From the NCBI GenBank assembly GCA_965243695.1, contig CBDEWC010000004.1:1-64000 (forward strand): a stretch of DNA of 64,000 nt. The letters are read 5' to 3'. Made by a program: the position numbers and the translations under genes. Below the pieces are notes generated by a model. That model was not told the origin of the DNA. It made no database searches and saw nothing but the letters and a program-made list of their open reading frames with translations. Source of the DNA: JAKVCB01 sp965243695. GTDB lineage: Bacteria > Planctomycetota > Planctomycetia > Pirellulales > Lacipirellulaceae. Shown here piece after piece: positions 45,313 to 54,513 of this stretch (its first letter is position 1; the number at the start of each line of letters is the position of its first letter).

Positions 45313-46719
45313 CTAGTAGGGCACCTTCTGCGGAAGCCGATAGGGAGTCCGCCGCGGACGAAAACGGTTGGAATTCGGCGAAATTTCGAGTTTGTTTGGG
45401 GCCGCAGCAAAATCCTCCGCCCGGGCACCCGCTCCCAGCTTCACCGTTTGTTCCCCGGGTGTGTATCCCATTTGATTAAGAAATTCGACCAAGGTAATTT
45501 CCTCAACACCCTTGTCGTCAGCCTCCCTGGTCATCTGGCTCCATCCGTCCCGGAAGGCACCTTTGAGGGAATCCTCGGGAAACTCTCCCAGGACAAGATA
45601 ACGCGTATCGATCGTCATATCCCCCTTCAGCACCCCATCCTTATCGAGGTAAGAATCGACCTCGCCGCCATTAAAGTCAATCAGGTCAATCGCTTTGTCA
45701 ACGTCGTTGATGCCGTCGTCATCAATGTCGATAAATCCCGTTAGTGCAAACCGAAGCTTCTTACCCCGATGCCACACCTGGCTGTAGACATGATCACCCA
45801 CGAGCACCGGGTCGACCAGGTTGTCCGTGGTCACGCGAGCTTCGGCAATGTGGTCACCCAGGATCCGAGTGACTTCAATGCTACCTTTCTTTTCTGCCTT
45901 TGCCGGATCCCTGAGCGCCGCATCGTAAATACTAAAGGTCACCTGAGGACGAAGTGCATCCGCCGATCCCAGATTAATCCAAACCGTTCCATTTTGATTG
46001 ACCCATGAGATGACACCATCAGGAATTTCAAAACTCTCGGCCCCTTGCGCCCGCTCGGCCAGAAGTTTTTTCTTGGCCCTTTCGCTATTGTCGAGCCGAC
46101 TGATCAGCTCTGCAATTTTTGTATCGCGCTCTTTCTTTTCTTTCTGGTAGTACTGCTTCTGTTCATTCATGCTGACTGTCAGCTCTTGCTTGGTGGCCTC
46201 AAGCTTGCTGCGATCTTCCGCAAAGGACTTGCGCTGCCCGGCAGCATCGGCCTCGGCCTTTTTCATCTGGGCCTGGTACTGCTGGACTTGCTGCTCTTTC
46301 TCGTTTTCGACGGCAAGCAATCGCTCTTTGAGCTGACGCAACTGTTCCTTGGCATCGGCCTCACGCAGAGCTATTTTTTCGTTTTCCTCGTAGATGATTC
46401 CCAGAATGTCACGGTAATTGTGACGGCTCTCATCGAACGTACTGCCATACTTGGCCATGTCCCCGTCATAAGTTTCTTTGACCACCTCATAGTTGTCGTG
46501 TTCACCCAGCCCGATGTAGCGACGATACGCCTCGTTTTCCTGCTGGTTGGTACGAACGGCTTCTTTTTCGTTTTGGAGTTTTTGTTGCAGATCGGCGACT
46601 TGCTTGTGGGCATCACCGGAACTTTTGAACATCAAGTAACCCCATGCGAGCCCAATCACCGCAATACAAACAAACACGATCAATGCAATCACAAGGGTCT
46701 GGTCTTGCCTGGCGGCCAT
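45313..46719 (-). CDS. Membrane-anchored coiled-coil protein, unknown function
   Basis: 468 residues. One membrane helix lies at the N-terminus (LVIALIVFVCIAVIGLAWGY), then a long coiled coil from about residue 35 to 220, rich in Lys, Glu and Gln (QQKLQNEKEAV, KERLLAVENEKEQQVQQYQ). A globular C-terminal domain of about 220 residues has a calcium-loop-like DIDDDGINDVDKA and ends in Arg/Pro-rich sequence. I know it only as a planctomycete-type protein; tethering or envelope organisation is a guess. AGAGGTG lies four bases upstream of the ATG. It is divergent from polA. Confidence 0.78.
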   Translation of the reverse strand: MAARQDQTLVIALIVFVCIAVIGLAWGYLMFKSSGDAHKQVADLQQKLQNEKEAVRTNQQENEAYRRYIGLGEHDNYEVVKETYDGDMAKYGSTFDESRHNYRDILGIIYEENEKIALREADAKEQLRQLKERLLAVENEKEQQVQQYQAQMKKAEADAAGQRKSFAEDRSKLEATKQELTVSMNEQKQYYQKEKKERDTKIAELISRLDNSERAKKKLLAERAQGAESFEIPDGVISWVNQNGTVWINLGSADALRPQVTFSIYDAALRDPAKAEKKGSIEVTRILGDHIAEARVTTDNLVDPVLVGDHVYSQVWHRGKKLRFALTGFIDIDDDGINDVDKAIDLIDFNGGEVDSYLDKDGVLKGDMTIDTRYLVLGEFPEDSLKGAFRDGWSQMTREADDKGVEEITLVEFLNQMGYTPGEQTVKLGAGARAEDFAAAPNKLEISPNSNRFRPRRTPYRLPQKVPY

Positions 46720-47089
46720 AAATCACCTCTTCTCTATTTTCACGGCAACGGGGTTTGCGACCGATTCGACGGCCCGGCCCCTGTTCGATGGCCAGGTTGA
46801 CGACAATTGCAGCCTGGTTACCAATTCGGGAAACGTCCGTCCGTTTACCCCAACTTACCAGACATTCAGTTCCCTGGGAAAAATGCCCTGAACTGAGGTC
46901 GCTCCTGGCGGCCGATTCCCGCATCTCCGTGTGGGACGCCACCCAACAGGACACACCCTGGACGACACACGACCGGCCTGCAAGAATTGACCTAAGTCCA
47001 GCATAATTACGGGATTACCGGCTGTCAACGAACTCGTTACGATAGGGGCAACCGGTTAATTCATCCCCTCACGCCCGACCTTAATTGCT
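46720..47089. other. Divergent intergenic region between the coiled-coil gene and polA
   Basis: A 7-bp inverted repeat TCAGTTC/GAACTGA lies near 46866-46898. A weak promoter for polA, TTACCG-17-TACGAT, ends near 47044. No gene recognised. Confidence 0.4.
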
Positions 47090-49861
47090 ATGAGCGGTAC
47101 TATCGGTACTTTGACCCCCCCATCGATCCGTGATTGGACGGTTTATGTCGTCGATGCCCATTCGCTGATCTTTCAAGTCTTTCATGCGCTTCCTGAAATG
47201 ACCAGTCCGCGCGGAGAACCGGTGGCCGCTGTCTATGGTTTCACGCGCGACCTGCTTTACCTGATCGAGCAAAAACGACCTGACGCCCTGATCTGTGCGT
47301 TCGACCTTCCAGGCCTGACCTTTCGTCACCAAATCTATGATGATTACAAGGCAAATCGGAGCGAAATGCCGGAAGACCTTGTCTTGCAATTTCCGAAAAT
47401 TCGCCAGATCCTCGAGGCGATGGGAGTGCCGGTCCTTTCCTCCCCCGGATATGAGGCAGACGACGTCCTTGCAACCCTGGCGCGAATTTGTGACGAGTCC
47501 GATGCCAATTGCCTGCTGGTGACCGGTGACAAAGACTGCCGGCAACTCATTACCAATCGCGTCTCGATTTACAACATTCGCAAAAATACCACCTTTGATG
47601 CGGAGCAACTTGACGAAGTCTGGGGGATTCGCCCCGACCAGGTGGTCGACTTTCAGGCCCTTGTCGGCGACAAGGTTGACAACGTCCCTGGAGTTCCACT
47701 GATCGGACCTAAGATTGCCCAGGAACTCCTGGCGACTTACGACTCGCTGGAAAATGTCCTCGACCATGCTGCCGACGTGAAAGGGAAGAAACGAAGTCAA
47801 AATCTCCAAGCCGGTCGCGAGGTCGCTTTGCTTTCCCGTCAGCTCGTGAAGCTCGACGATCAAGTCCCGGTCACCCTGGACTGGGAAGCAAGCCAAATTG
47901 GCGGCTTTGACGCCGAACGGCTAAACCAACTGGGGACGGACTTGGGATTTCAAACCCTCAACGACCGTTTTTCTAAACTCGCAGGAATTGGCCCATCGGT
48001 TCCCCCAGTCGAATGGAATACGGATGATTATCATATTGTCGATACGTCCGAAAAGTTCGAGAGCTTTCTCGCCCAACTGTCGCAACAAACGCTGGTGTCG
48101 CTCGATACCGAAACCACCAACATCAATCCCCGGCAGGCGGAAATTGTCGGATACTCCTTCGCCTGGAATCCTGGCGAGGCCTATTACCTCCCTGTTCGTG
48201 GCCCAGCAGGCGAGCCGCGCCTAGACCCCGACGACACGCTCGCGCGGCTGCGACCCGTGTTGGAAAACCAAGCCATTGGAAAAATTGGGCAGAACCTCAA
48301 ATATGACATGATTGTTCTCCGGTCGGCTGGCCTCGAGTTGGCAGGCATTGCCTTTGATTCCATGGTGGCCAGTTATTTGCTCGACGCCGGCCAACGGAAT
48401 CACAACCTGGATGAACTTGCGCAGCGATATTTAAACCACAACACCACGAAAATCGACACGTTAATTGGGAGTGGCAAAACGCAGAAACGTATGGACGACG
48501 TCGCGATTGCTGAAGTTGGCCCCTACGCAGCCGAAGATGCCGACGTACCGTTGCAACTCCATCCGCTGCTGGCCGCCAGGCTCGCAGAGGAAGGGCTCGA
48601 CGCCTTGAACCGGGACCTGGAAGTTCCCCTGATCGAGGTCCTTGTGGAATTGGAATACCACGGTATTCGTGTCGACAAAGACCGGCTCGCCAAATTGAGT
48701 ACACGATATGGTCAGCGGATCGAAGAACTGTCCGTCGAGATCGAGGAACTGGCCGGGCACCCACTTAATATTGCCTCTCCCAAGCAGTTGGCCAACGTCC
48801 TTTTTAACGAGCTCAACTTGCCCGTGATCAGGAAGACAAAAACCGGGCCCAGCACCGACGCCTCTGTGTTGGACGAACTCCGCGACCTCCATCCACTGCC
48901 AGCGAAGATCGTTGAGTATCGTCAGTACTCGAAGCTAAAAAACACCTATGTCGATGCAATTCCGGACTTGATCCATCCGGTGACCGGCCGGGTGCACGCC
49001 TCGTTCAATCAAGTGGTAACGGCAACCGGGCGGCTCAGCTCGAGCGATCCGAATCTCCAGAACATTCCGGTACGCAATGAAGAAGGTCGTGAGATCCGCT
49101 CGGCGTTCACCGCCGGTGAAGCGGGTTGGAAACTAATCGCCGCCGATTACTCACAAATCGAACTTCGTGTGCTAGCGCATTTTTCCCAGGATGAAGCGCT
49201 TTGCACTGCGTTTGCCAACGACGAAGACATCCACACCCTTGTGGCCAGCCAGGTATTCGAGGTTCCGCTGGAAGAAGTCACCTCCACCATGCGACGCAAC
49301 GCGAAGGCGGTCAATTTTGGGGTCATTTACGGTCAAAGCCCGTTCGGCCTGGCCAAATCCTTGGGAATTAGCCAGGCCGACGCAACCGATTTTATCGACA
49401 GCTATTTTCAGAAGTATCGCGGCGTGGAGGATTTTATCAACCAAACGCTTACGGACTGCCGCAAATTGGGTTACGTCAGTACGCTTGCCGGACGCCGCCG
49501 TTTAATTGACGGCGTTCGCCAACCTCCAGAACAAGCGAATTTCTTCGAGTCAGCGGCTCACCGACAGCTTAACATGCCGGAACGGACCGCCATCAATACC
49601 GTGATCCAAGGTTCGGCTGCCGATTTGATCAAAATGGCGATGGTGAACTTGCATCAAGTTTTTCGGCAAAAATCGCACGAGGTCCGCATGCTACTTCAAA
49701 TTCATGATGAATTGATCTTCGAAGCAGCTCCCCCCGTCCTCGCCCAAGTCGCCGAACGAATCGAAACGGAAATGACCCAGGTCATGCCGCTAGAGGTACC
49801 CTTGAGGGTCGACATCAAATCGGGCGATAACTGGGCCGACTGCGAACCATGGGGCACATGA
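47090..49861 (+). CDS. polA: DNA polymerase I
   Basis: 923 residues with all three domains. The N-terminal 5'-3' exonuclease has VVDAHSLIFQVFHALP, GYEADDVLATLA and VTGDKDCRQL. The 3'-5' proofreading domain is complete: LDTET (Asp and Glu), GQNLKYD and YAAEDAD all keep their metal ligands, so proofreading should be active. The polymerase domain has motif A DYSQIELRVLAH, motif B RRNAKAVNFGVIYG and motif C LQIHDELIFEAA. It replaces RNA primers and fills repair gaps. Its last four bases overlap the start of coaE (ATGA). Confidence 0.98.
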   Translation: MSGTIGTLTPPSIRDWTVYVVDAHSLIFQVFHALPEMTSPRGEPVAAVYGFTRDLLYLIEQKRPDALICAFDLPGLTFRHQIYDDYKANRSEMPEDLVLQFPKIRQILEAMGVPVLSSPGYEADDVLATLARICDESDANCLLVTGDKDCRQLITNRVSIYNIRKNTTFDAEQLDEVWGIRPDQVVDFQALVGDKVDNVPGVPLIGPKIAQELLATYDSLENVLDHAADVKGKKRSQNLQAGREVALLSRQLVKLDDQVPVTLDWEASQIGGFDAERLNQLGTDLGFQTLNDRFSKLAGIGPSVPPVEWNTDDYHIVDTSEKFESFLAQLSQQTLVSLDTETTNINPRQAEIVGYSFAWNPGEAYYLPVRGPAGEPRLDPDDTLARLRPVLENQAIGKIGQNLKYDMIVLRSAGLELAGIAFDSMVASYLLDAGQRNHNLDELAQRYLNHNTTKIDTLIGSGKTQKRMDDVAIAEVGPYAAEDADVPLQLHPLLAARLAEEGLDALNRDLEVPLIEVLVELEYHGIRVDKDRLAKLSTRYGQRIEELSVEIEELAGHPLNIASPKQLANVLFNELNLPVIRKTKTGPSTDASVLDELRDLHPLPAKIVEYRQYSKLKNTYVDAIPDLIHPVTGRVHASFNQVVTATGRLSSSDPNLQNIPVRNEEGREIRSAFTAGEAGWKLIAADYSQIELRVLAHFSQDEALCTAFANDEDIHTLVASQVFEVPLEEVTSTMRRNAKAVNFGVIYGQSPFGLAKSLGISQADATDFIDSYFQKYRGVEDFINQTLTDCRKLGYVSTLAGRRRLIDGVRQPPEQANFFESAAHRQLNMPERTAINTVIQGSAADLIKMAMVNLHQVFRQKSHEVRMLLQIHDELIFEAAPPVLAQVAERIETEMTQVMPLEVPLRVDIKSGDNWADCEPWGT

Positions 49862-50484
49862 CCTCGATGATCACGATTGGCTTGTTAGGAGGAGTCGCCA
49901 GCGGAAAATCCCTCGTCGCTTCCATGTTGGCCAAACTGGGTGCAGGCCTACTGGACGCAGACCGAACCGGGCACGATATCCTCGAGAACGACCCGGCGGT
50001 TGCCCGCCAACTTGCTGACCACTTTGGAGCTCGCATCGTGAGTTCCAAAGGCCAGATTGACCGCACTCTGCTGGGAGAGATCGTTTTCGGCAACGACCCG
50101 GTGGCCACAGCCAACCGCCGTACCCTCGAGAGCATCCTCCACCCGGCGATCGGCGCACAACTTGAACAAGAAGCACGTAGACTGGCCAAAGCCTCAAGCC
50201 AGGTGCTCGTCCTCGATGCGCCCCTGCTGGTGGAGGCGGGCTGGGACTCCCTTTGTGACCTTTTGGTCTTTGTAGATACCCCACCGGAACGGCGCCGCCA
50301 GTTTGCAATGCAGCGAGGATGGGAAAGCGAGGAAATAAGCCGTCGCGAGACGGCTCAACTTGATCTGTCTAAAAAGCGGCGGCTGGCTACAACTTGCCTT
50401 GCCAACCAAGGTGATGTCGAGTCCTTAACGGGGGAAGTCGAGCAATTTTGGAAAAATGTGGTCCTTCCGCAGCTGGATGGCTAA
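49858..50484 (+). CDS. coaE: Dephospho-CoA kinase
   Basis: About 208 residues. The P-loop is GLLGGVASGKSLVASML; DADRTGHDIL and HPAIGAQLEQEA are the family's substrate and lid motifs, and LVFVDTPPERRRQF the CoA-binding region. It phosphorylates the 3'-hydroxyl of dephospho-CoA, the last step of CoA synthesis. Of three close in-frame ATGs (49849, 49858, 49867) the one overlapping the polA stop as ATGA is preferred. polA-coaE order is common in this phylum and elsewhere. Confidence 0.95.
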   Translation: MTSMITIGLLGGVASGKSLVASMLAKLGAGLLDADRTGHDILENDPAVARQLADHFGARIVSSKGQIDRTLLGEIVFGNDPVATANRRTLESILHPAIGAQLEQEARRLAKASSQVLVLDAPLLVEAGWDSLCDLLVFVDTPPERRRQFAMQRGWESEEISRRETAQLDLSKKRRLATTCLANQGDVESLTGEVEQFWKNVVLPQLDG

Positions 50485-50590
50485 AACACCGCTCGCCAAA
50501 CCAAAACCGGCAAAATGGTGGCTGGCCTTGGCGAAACTGGAAAGTTGGGCAAGATTCCTATTTACTCCCTCCGTCCGGCAACTTTTCACT

Positions 50591-50619
50591 TTCACAAATC
50601 GGTCTCTTTCTGGCATAAT
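50591..50619 (+). promoter_or_regulatory. Candidate sigma-70 promoter of rho
   Basis: TTCACA, exactly 17 bases, CATAAT (5/6 at both boxes). It lies between coaE and rho and would give a leader of about 115 bases, so rho has its own promoter besides any read-through from polA-coaE. Confidence 0.62.
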
Positions 50620-50741
50620 GGGCGATGGTCATGGCAGTTGGCTTCCCGACCCTTTGTCCAGCTTCCGTAACCTCACCCTCCCGCCGATGCGGTCCGCAGT
50701 TTGGACTGCCCCCGCCTTTTCTTCCAGGAGCATGAAACATC

Positions 50742-52226
50742 ATGGCAGATCCCGGTAACCGCGATACGACGCGGCGGAGCCGGCCCAATCCGTTACGCCG
50801 TCGCCAACACCAGTCGGAAAAAAACGGTCAAGATATTGACCGCAAGCTGCTTGCAGAACTTGAACGTGAAGAGCCTCTTTCGCTTGCCGAGGAACTCGAC
50901 AAGGCTGCCGAACGTGTTCGCCGGGTGGGGGCCGCCGTTGCGAAGGCCGATGCGCGTGACAGCAACGCACACATTGCCGCGCTGCAGCAGATGGGAATGT
51001 CCGAACTGATCGAGGTTGCTGAACGTGAAAATATTCAGGATGTAAGTGGCCTGAAGAAGCAGGAAATCATTTTTAAGATTCTCAAGGAGCGGGTCAAATT
51101 TCAGGGAATGATGATCGGTGAAGGGACCTTGGAAATCCTTCCTGACGGATTCGGGTTCCTTCGCAGTCCCGACTACCACTACCTGTCATGTCCCGATGAC
51201 ATCTACGTATCGCCGAGTCAAATCCGGCGATTCAATCTCCGGAATGGCAATTGCGTCTCGGGAACCATTCGGCCTCCCAAGGAAAACGAGCGCTATTTCG
51301 CCCTCTTGCGGGTCGAATCGATTAACGCCCAGGACCCCAACCTGCTCTCCAAAAAAGTCTCCTTTGACAATCTGACTCCCCTCCATCCGATTGAACGGAT
51401 CGTGATGGAAACCACCCCCGAAGAAATCGCGATGCGGGTAGTGGACATGATTGTGCCTTTGGGCTTTGGCCAGCGCGGCTTAATTGTAAGTCCGCCCCGT
51501 GCGGGCAAAACGATTCTGATGCAAAAATTGGCTCAAAGTGTGCTGGCAAACTATCCGGAAGCGTACGTCATCATGCTGCTGATTGATGAGCGGCCTGAAG
51601 AGGTCACCGATATGGAACGGCAAGTCAAGGCCGCCAACTGCGAGGTGATCAGCTCGACGTTTGACGAATCTTCACAGCGTCACGTCCAGGTCTCGGAAAT
51701 GGTCCTCGAAAAAGCCAAGCGGATGGTCGAGTATGGACGCGACGTGGTGATTTTCCTCGATTCAATTACACGGCTCGCAAGAGCATGGAACGCCGAATGC
51801 CCCCACTCCGGCAAAATTCTCTCCGGAGGAATTGACGCCAACGCGATGCAACGGCCCAAGCGGTTCTTCGGATCCGCCCGCAAAGTCGAAGAAGGCGGCT
51901 CGCTGACCATTGTCGCGACGGCACTCACTGATACCGGAAGTCGCATGGATGAAGTTATCTTTGAAGAATTCAAAGGTACCGGCAACCAGGAAATTGTGCT
52001 CGACCGCCGACTGGTGGACCGGCGGGTATGGCCGGCGATCGACATTGATCACAGCGGAACACGCCGTGAGGAAATGCTCATGGATCCCGAGGAACACCGA
52101 CGGATTTGTCTCCTGCGGCGGGCGATGAACGAATTAAATGGACCCGATGCGATGCAAATGCTGACCGAGCAACTCGCCAAAACTAAAACCAATGCCGAAT
52201 TCTTGATGAGCATTAAGGAAGAATAA
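50742..52226 (+). CDS. rho: Transcription termination factor Rho
   Basis: 494 residues. A charged N-terminal extension of about 75 residues precedes the RNA-binding N domain (MSELIEVAERENIQDVSGLK, and the cold-shock-like part with DGFGFLRSPDYHYL). The ATPase core has the P-loop SPPRAGKT, where many species have PPKAGKT, the Walker B LIDERPEEVTDM and the R loop/Q loop region VVIFLDSITRLARAWN. As a hexamer it ends transcription of untranslated RNA. GGAG lies about ten bases upstream of the ATG. ribH, nusB and ftsY follow on the same strand. Confidence 0.98.
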   Translation: MADPGNRDTTRRSRPNPLRRRQHQSEKNGQDIDRKLLAELEREEPLSLAEELDKAAERVRRVGAAVAKADARDSNAHIAALQQMGMSELIEVAERENIQDVSGLKKQEIIFKILKERVKFQGMMIGEGTLEILPDGFGFLRSPDYHYLSCPDDIYVSPSQIRRFNLRNGNCVSGTIRPPKENERYFALLRVESINAQDPNLLSKKVSFDNLTPLHPIERIVMETTPEEIAMRVVDMIVPLGFGQRGLIVSPPRAGKTILMQKLAQSVLANYPEAYVIMLLIDERPEEVTDMERQVKAANCEVISSTFDESSQRHVQVSEMVLEKAKRMVEYGRDVVIFLDSITRLARAWNAECPHSGKILSGGIDANAMQRPKRFFGSARKVEEGGSLTIVATALTDTGSRMDEVIFEEFKGTGNQEIVLDRRLVDRRVWPAIDIDHSGTRREEMLMDPEEHRRICLLRRAMNELNGPDAMQMLTEQLAKTKTNAEFLMSIKEE

Positions 52227-52369
52227 TTCCTGCGGTGTCGCTGGCCCGGTTGGCCACCCGCTGCTGGGCAAGAGTTGGCTCGCCCGCTGGTATCCAACTG
52301 CCGGTCAACCCGATCGCCTACCTCCAACACTGGCGATGCACACCTCTGCCCATTATCTCGAAGTCCTCT

Positions 52370-52846
52370 ATGCCAAACGTCGTTCCCATCGCCGACCTCT
52401 CCTCCGAAGACCGCTTTGCGATCGTTGTTGCCCGCTGGAACGAGACGATTACTTCGAAGCTTCTCGATGGGGCCATCGAAGGTTTGCTTGCAAAAGGAGT
52501 GGCAGAATCGGCAATCGATGTCGCCTGGGTACCCGGTTCTTGGGAATTACCTGTGATTGCTGAACAATTTGCCCAGTCGGGCCAATACCAGGCAGTTCTC
52601 GCGTTGGGGGCAGTGATCCGTGGCGAAACGACCCATGACCAACACATCAACCGTGCCGTGAGTGGAAGCCTCTCTGACATCGGCGTCCGCACCGGTGTGC
52701 CCGTGTTGTTCGGATTGCTTACGTGTGAAACAATGGAACAAGCCATTCACCGTTCCGGCGGCAACGTTGGAAACAAGGGAACCGAATGTGCCGAAGCAGC
52801 CATTCACATGTCAGGTCTCCTGAAGAACCTACCCGCGAACCCATAA
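52370..52846 (+). CDS. ribH: 6,7-dimethyl-8-ribityllumazine synthase
   Basis: 158 residues. Family motifs: VVARWNETITSKLLDGA, VPGSWELP, GAVIRGETTH with the catalytic histidine, and GNKGTECAEAAI. It joins 5-amino-6-ribitylaminouracil with dihydroxybutanone phosphate in riboflavin synthesis, usually as a 60-subunit shell or pentamer. After GETTH the sequence DQHINRAVSGSL differs from the common FDYV/EYVC form. The ATG at 52370 is chosen because the fold starts there; the frame is open 45 codons upstream. ribH followed by nusB is a widespread pair. Confidence 0.96.
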   Translation: MPNVVPIADLSSEDRFAIVVARWNETITSKLLDGAIEGLLAKGVAESAIDVAWVPGSWELPVIAEQFAQSGQYQAVLALGAVIRGETTHDQHINRAVSGSLSDIGVRTGVPVLFGLLTCETMEQAIHRSGGNVGNKGTECAEAAIHMSGLLKNLPANP

Positions 52847-52882
52847 TCGGCAGACCTCTGCCAGCCGCCAAAGTCGCCTCTC

Positions 52883-53302
52883 ATGTCACGACGAAACCGA
52901 GCCCGCGAAGTCGCCCTCCAAATCCTTTTCGAGGACGATGTGAACCCGCGCGACTCGGTGAGGGACCTTCGGCAATTCGTAGCGAATCGCCTTAAATCAT
53001 CAGAACTCGAAAATTTTTCGATTACCCTCATCCAGGGGGTCCGTCGCAATCAGGCTGAACTCGACGGGCTTCTCGATAAGACTGCCGACAACTGGAGCCT
53101 CGCACGCATGGCAAACACCGACCGAAACGTGCTTCGCCTCGGTGCATTTGAGATCCTGTTTACCGAAACCCCTGACCGGGTCGCCATTAACGAGGCCGTC
53201 GATCTTGCCAAGAGGTTCGGAAGTGCAAATTCAGCGCCTTTCGTCAATGGTATCTTGGACAAACTTCTTCACCGTGAAGATGCCACCCCCACATCCTCCT
53301 GA
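52883..53302 (+). CDS. nusB: Transcription antitermination factor NusB
   Basis: 139 residues, all-helical. It starts with RRNRAREVALQILFEDD, the arginine-rich RNA-binding start of NusB, and contains VRRNQAELDGLLDKTADNWS, MANTDRNVLRLGAFEILF and VAINEAVDLAKRFGSANSAPFVNGILD in pieces typical for the family. With NusE it binds boxA RNA and prevents early termination of rRNA transcription. It lies 36 bases after ribH and 56 before ftsY. Confidence 0.96.
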   Translation: MSRRNRAREVALQILFEDDVNPRDSVRDLRQFVANRLKSSELENFSITLIQGVRRNQAELDGLLDKTADNWSLARMANTDRNVLRLGAFEILFTETPDRVAINEAVDLAKRFGSANSAPFVNGILDKLLHREDATPTSS

Positions 53303-53358
53303 GAGGCGGCCAACAGGTCCCGACCCGCTTTTTTACTCACATCAGACGCTGTTGAACT

Positions 53359-54297
53359 ATGGGCTTTTTCGACAAAATCAAGCAGGGCCTTTCCAAAACA
53401 GGCCAACTTCTCAAAACAGATGTTCGGGATCTCTTCAAGCAGGAAGGGCGCCTCATCGACGATCCTTTCCTCGATGAAATGCGGGCAATCCTCTTTAAGA
53501 CCGATATGGGCTACGAAGCGACTGAACAAATCATCGAAGAAGTCGCCACCAATTTTCGTGGGCGGGTCGTCACGCTTGACGAGATCATCGACACCTGGAA
53601 ACGCAAACTGGGCGAGCTCATGGCGCAGGATGACGCACCGATCGTTTTCGCACCAGAAGGCCCAACGGTCATCATGGTGTGTGGCGTAAACGGCACGGGC
53701 AAGACCACCACGATTGCCAAGCTGGCCCACCAATTTCGTGCCGATGGCAAAAGTGTGCTCCTGGGAGCGGGCGACACCTTTCGCGCCGCGGCCGTCGAAC
53801 AGCTTACTGTTTGGAGCGAGCGGCTGGGAGTTTCCATTGTGACCGGAGAGGCTGGCAGCCACCCCGCCACGGTGGCCTACCGCGCGGTCGAACAAGCAAT
53901 CGAGTCTGACGTCGACGTTTGTATCGTCGACACCGCAGGCCGACTGCAAACCCAGAAAAACCTGATGACTGAACTGACCAAAATTCAGCATTCGATTCGC
54001 AAGCAAATCCCGGCTGCCCCACACGAGATCCTTCTGGTCCTGGACGCCACCACCGGCCAAAACGGAATCAGCCAGGCCAACAAATTCACCGAAACGGTCG
54101 ATTGCACCGGGATCGTCCTTGCCAAACTCGACGGCACCGCCAAGGGGGGTGTCGTGGTCGCCATCCGCCAGCAAGTTGGGCTGCCGGTAAAATTTATTGG
54201 CGTTGGTGAGCAACCCGAGGATATTGCACCGTTTCAGCCTGAATCGTTCGTAGAAGCCCTCTTCGCAGACGTCACTGCGACCGCTAGCCCCAGCTAA
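53359..54297 (+). CDS. ftsY: Signal recognition particle receptor FtsY
   Basis: 312 residues. It is a short FtsY: the N-terminal acidic A domain is nearly absent and the NG domain begins at once (GFFDKIKQGLSKTGQLLKTD). GTPase motifs: GVNGTGKTTTIAKLAH (G1), GDTFRAAAVEQL, DTAGRLQTQ (G3), LDGTAKGG and KFIGVGEQPEDIAPF. It docks ribosome-SRP complexes at the membrane. The missing A domain means membrane binding must rely on the N-terminal helix. Confidence 0.97.
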   Translation: MGFFDKIKQGLSKTGQLLKTDVRDLFKQEGRLIDDPFLDEMRAILFKTDMGYEATEQIIEEVATNFRGRVVTLDEIIDTWKRKLGELMAQDDAPIVFAPEGPTVIMVCGVNGTGKTTTIAKLAHQFRADGKSVLLGAGDTFRAAAVEQLTVWSERLGVSIVTGEAGSHPATVAYRAVEQAIESDVDVCIVDTAGRLQTQKNLMTELTKIQHSIRKQIPAAPHEILLVLDATTGQNGISQANKFTETVDCTGIVLAKLDGTAKGGVVVAIRQQVGLPVKFIGVGEQPEDIAPFQPESFVEALFADVTATASPS

Positions 54298-54513
54298 CCC
54301 ATCACTTGCTAGCATTTCGGGCCGGCTCTTGCCAGCTGCTATAGCTTGCCCAGGCCGGTTTTCCTCGCTCCCGGTCGGCACAAACCCAACCGTTTCGGCA
54401 AACCTTTTCACATCGGACGACTGGCCGTTTCGATAACCCTACTGTGGGATTCTTGGCCGCGCATGGAGTGCACGGTCCGTTCCCGCAACTGCCAAATGCC
54501 AGGAGGGCGTCCC

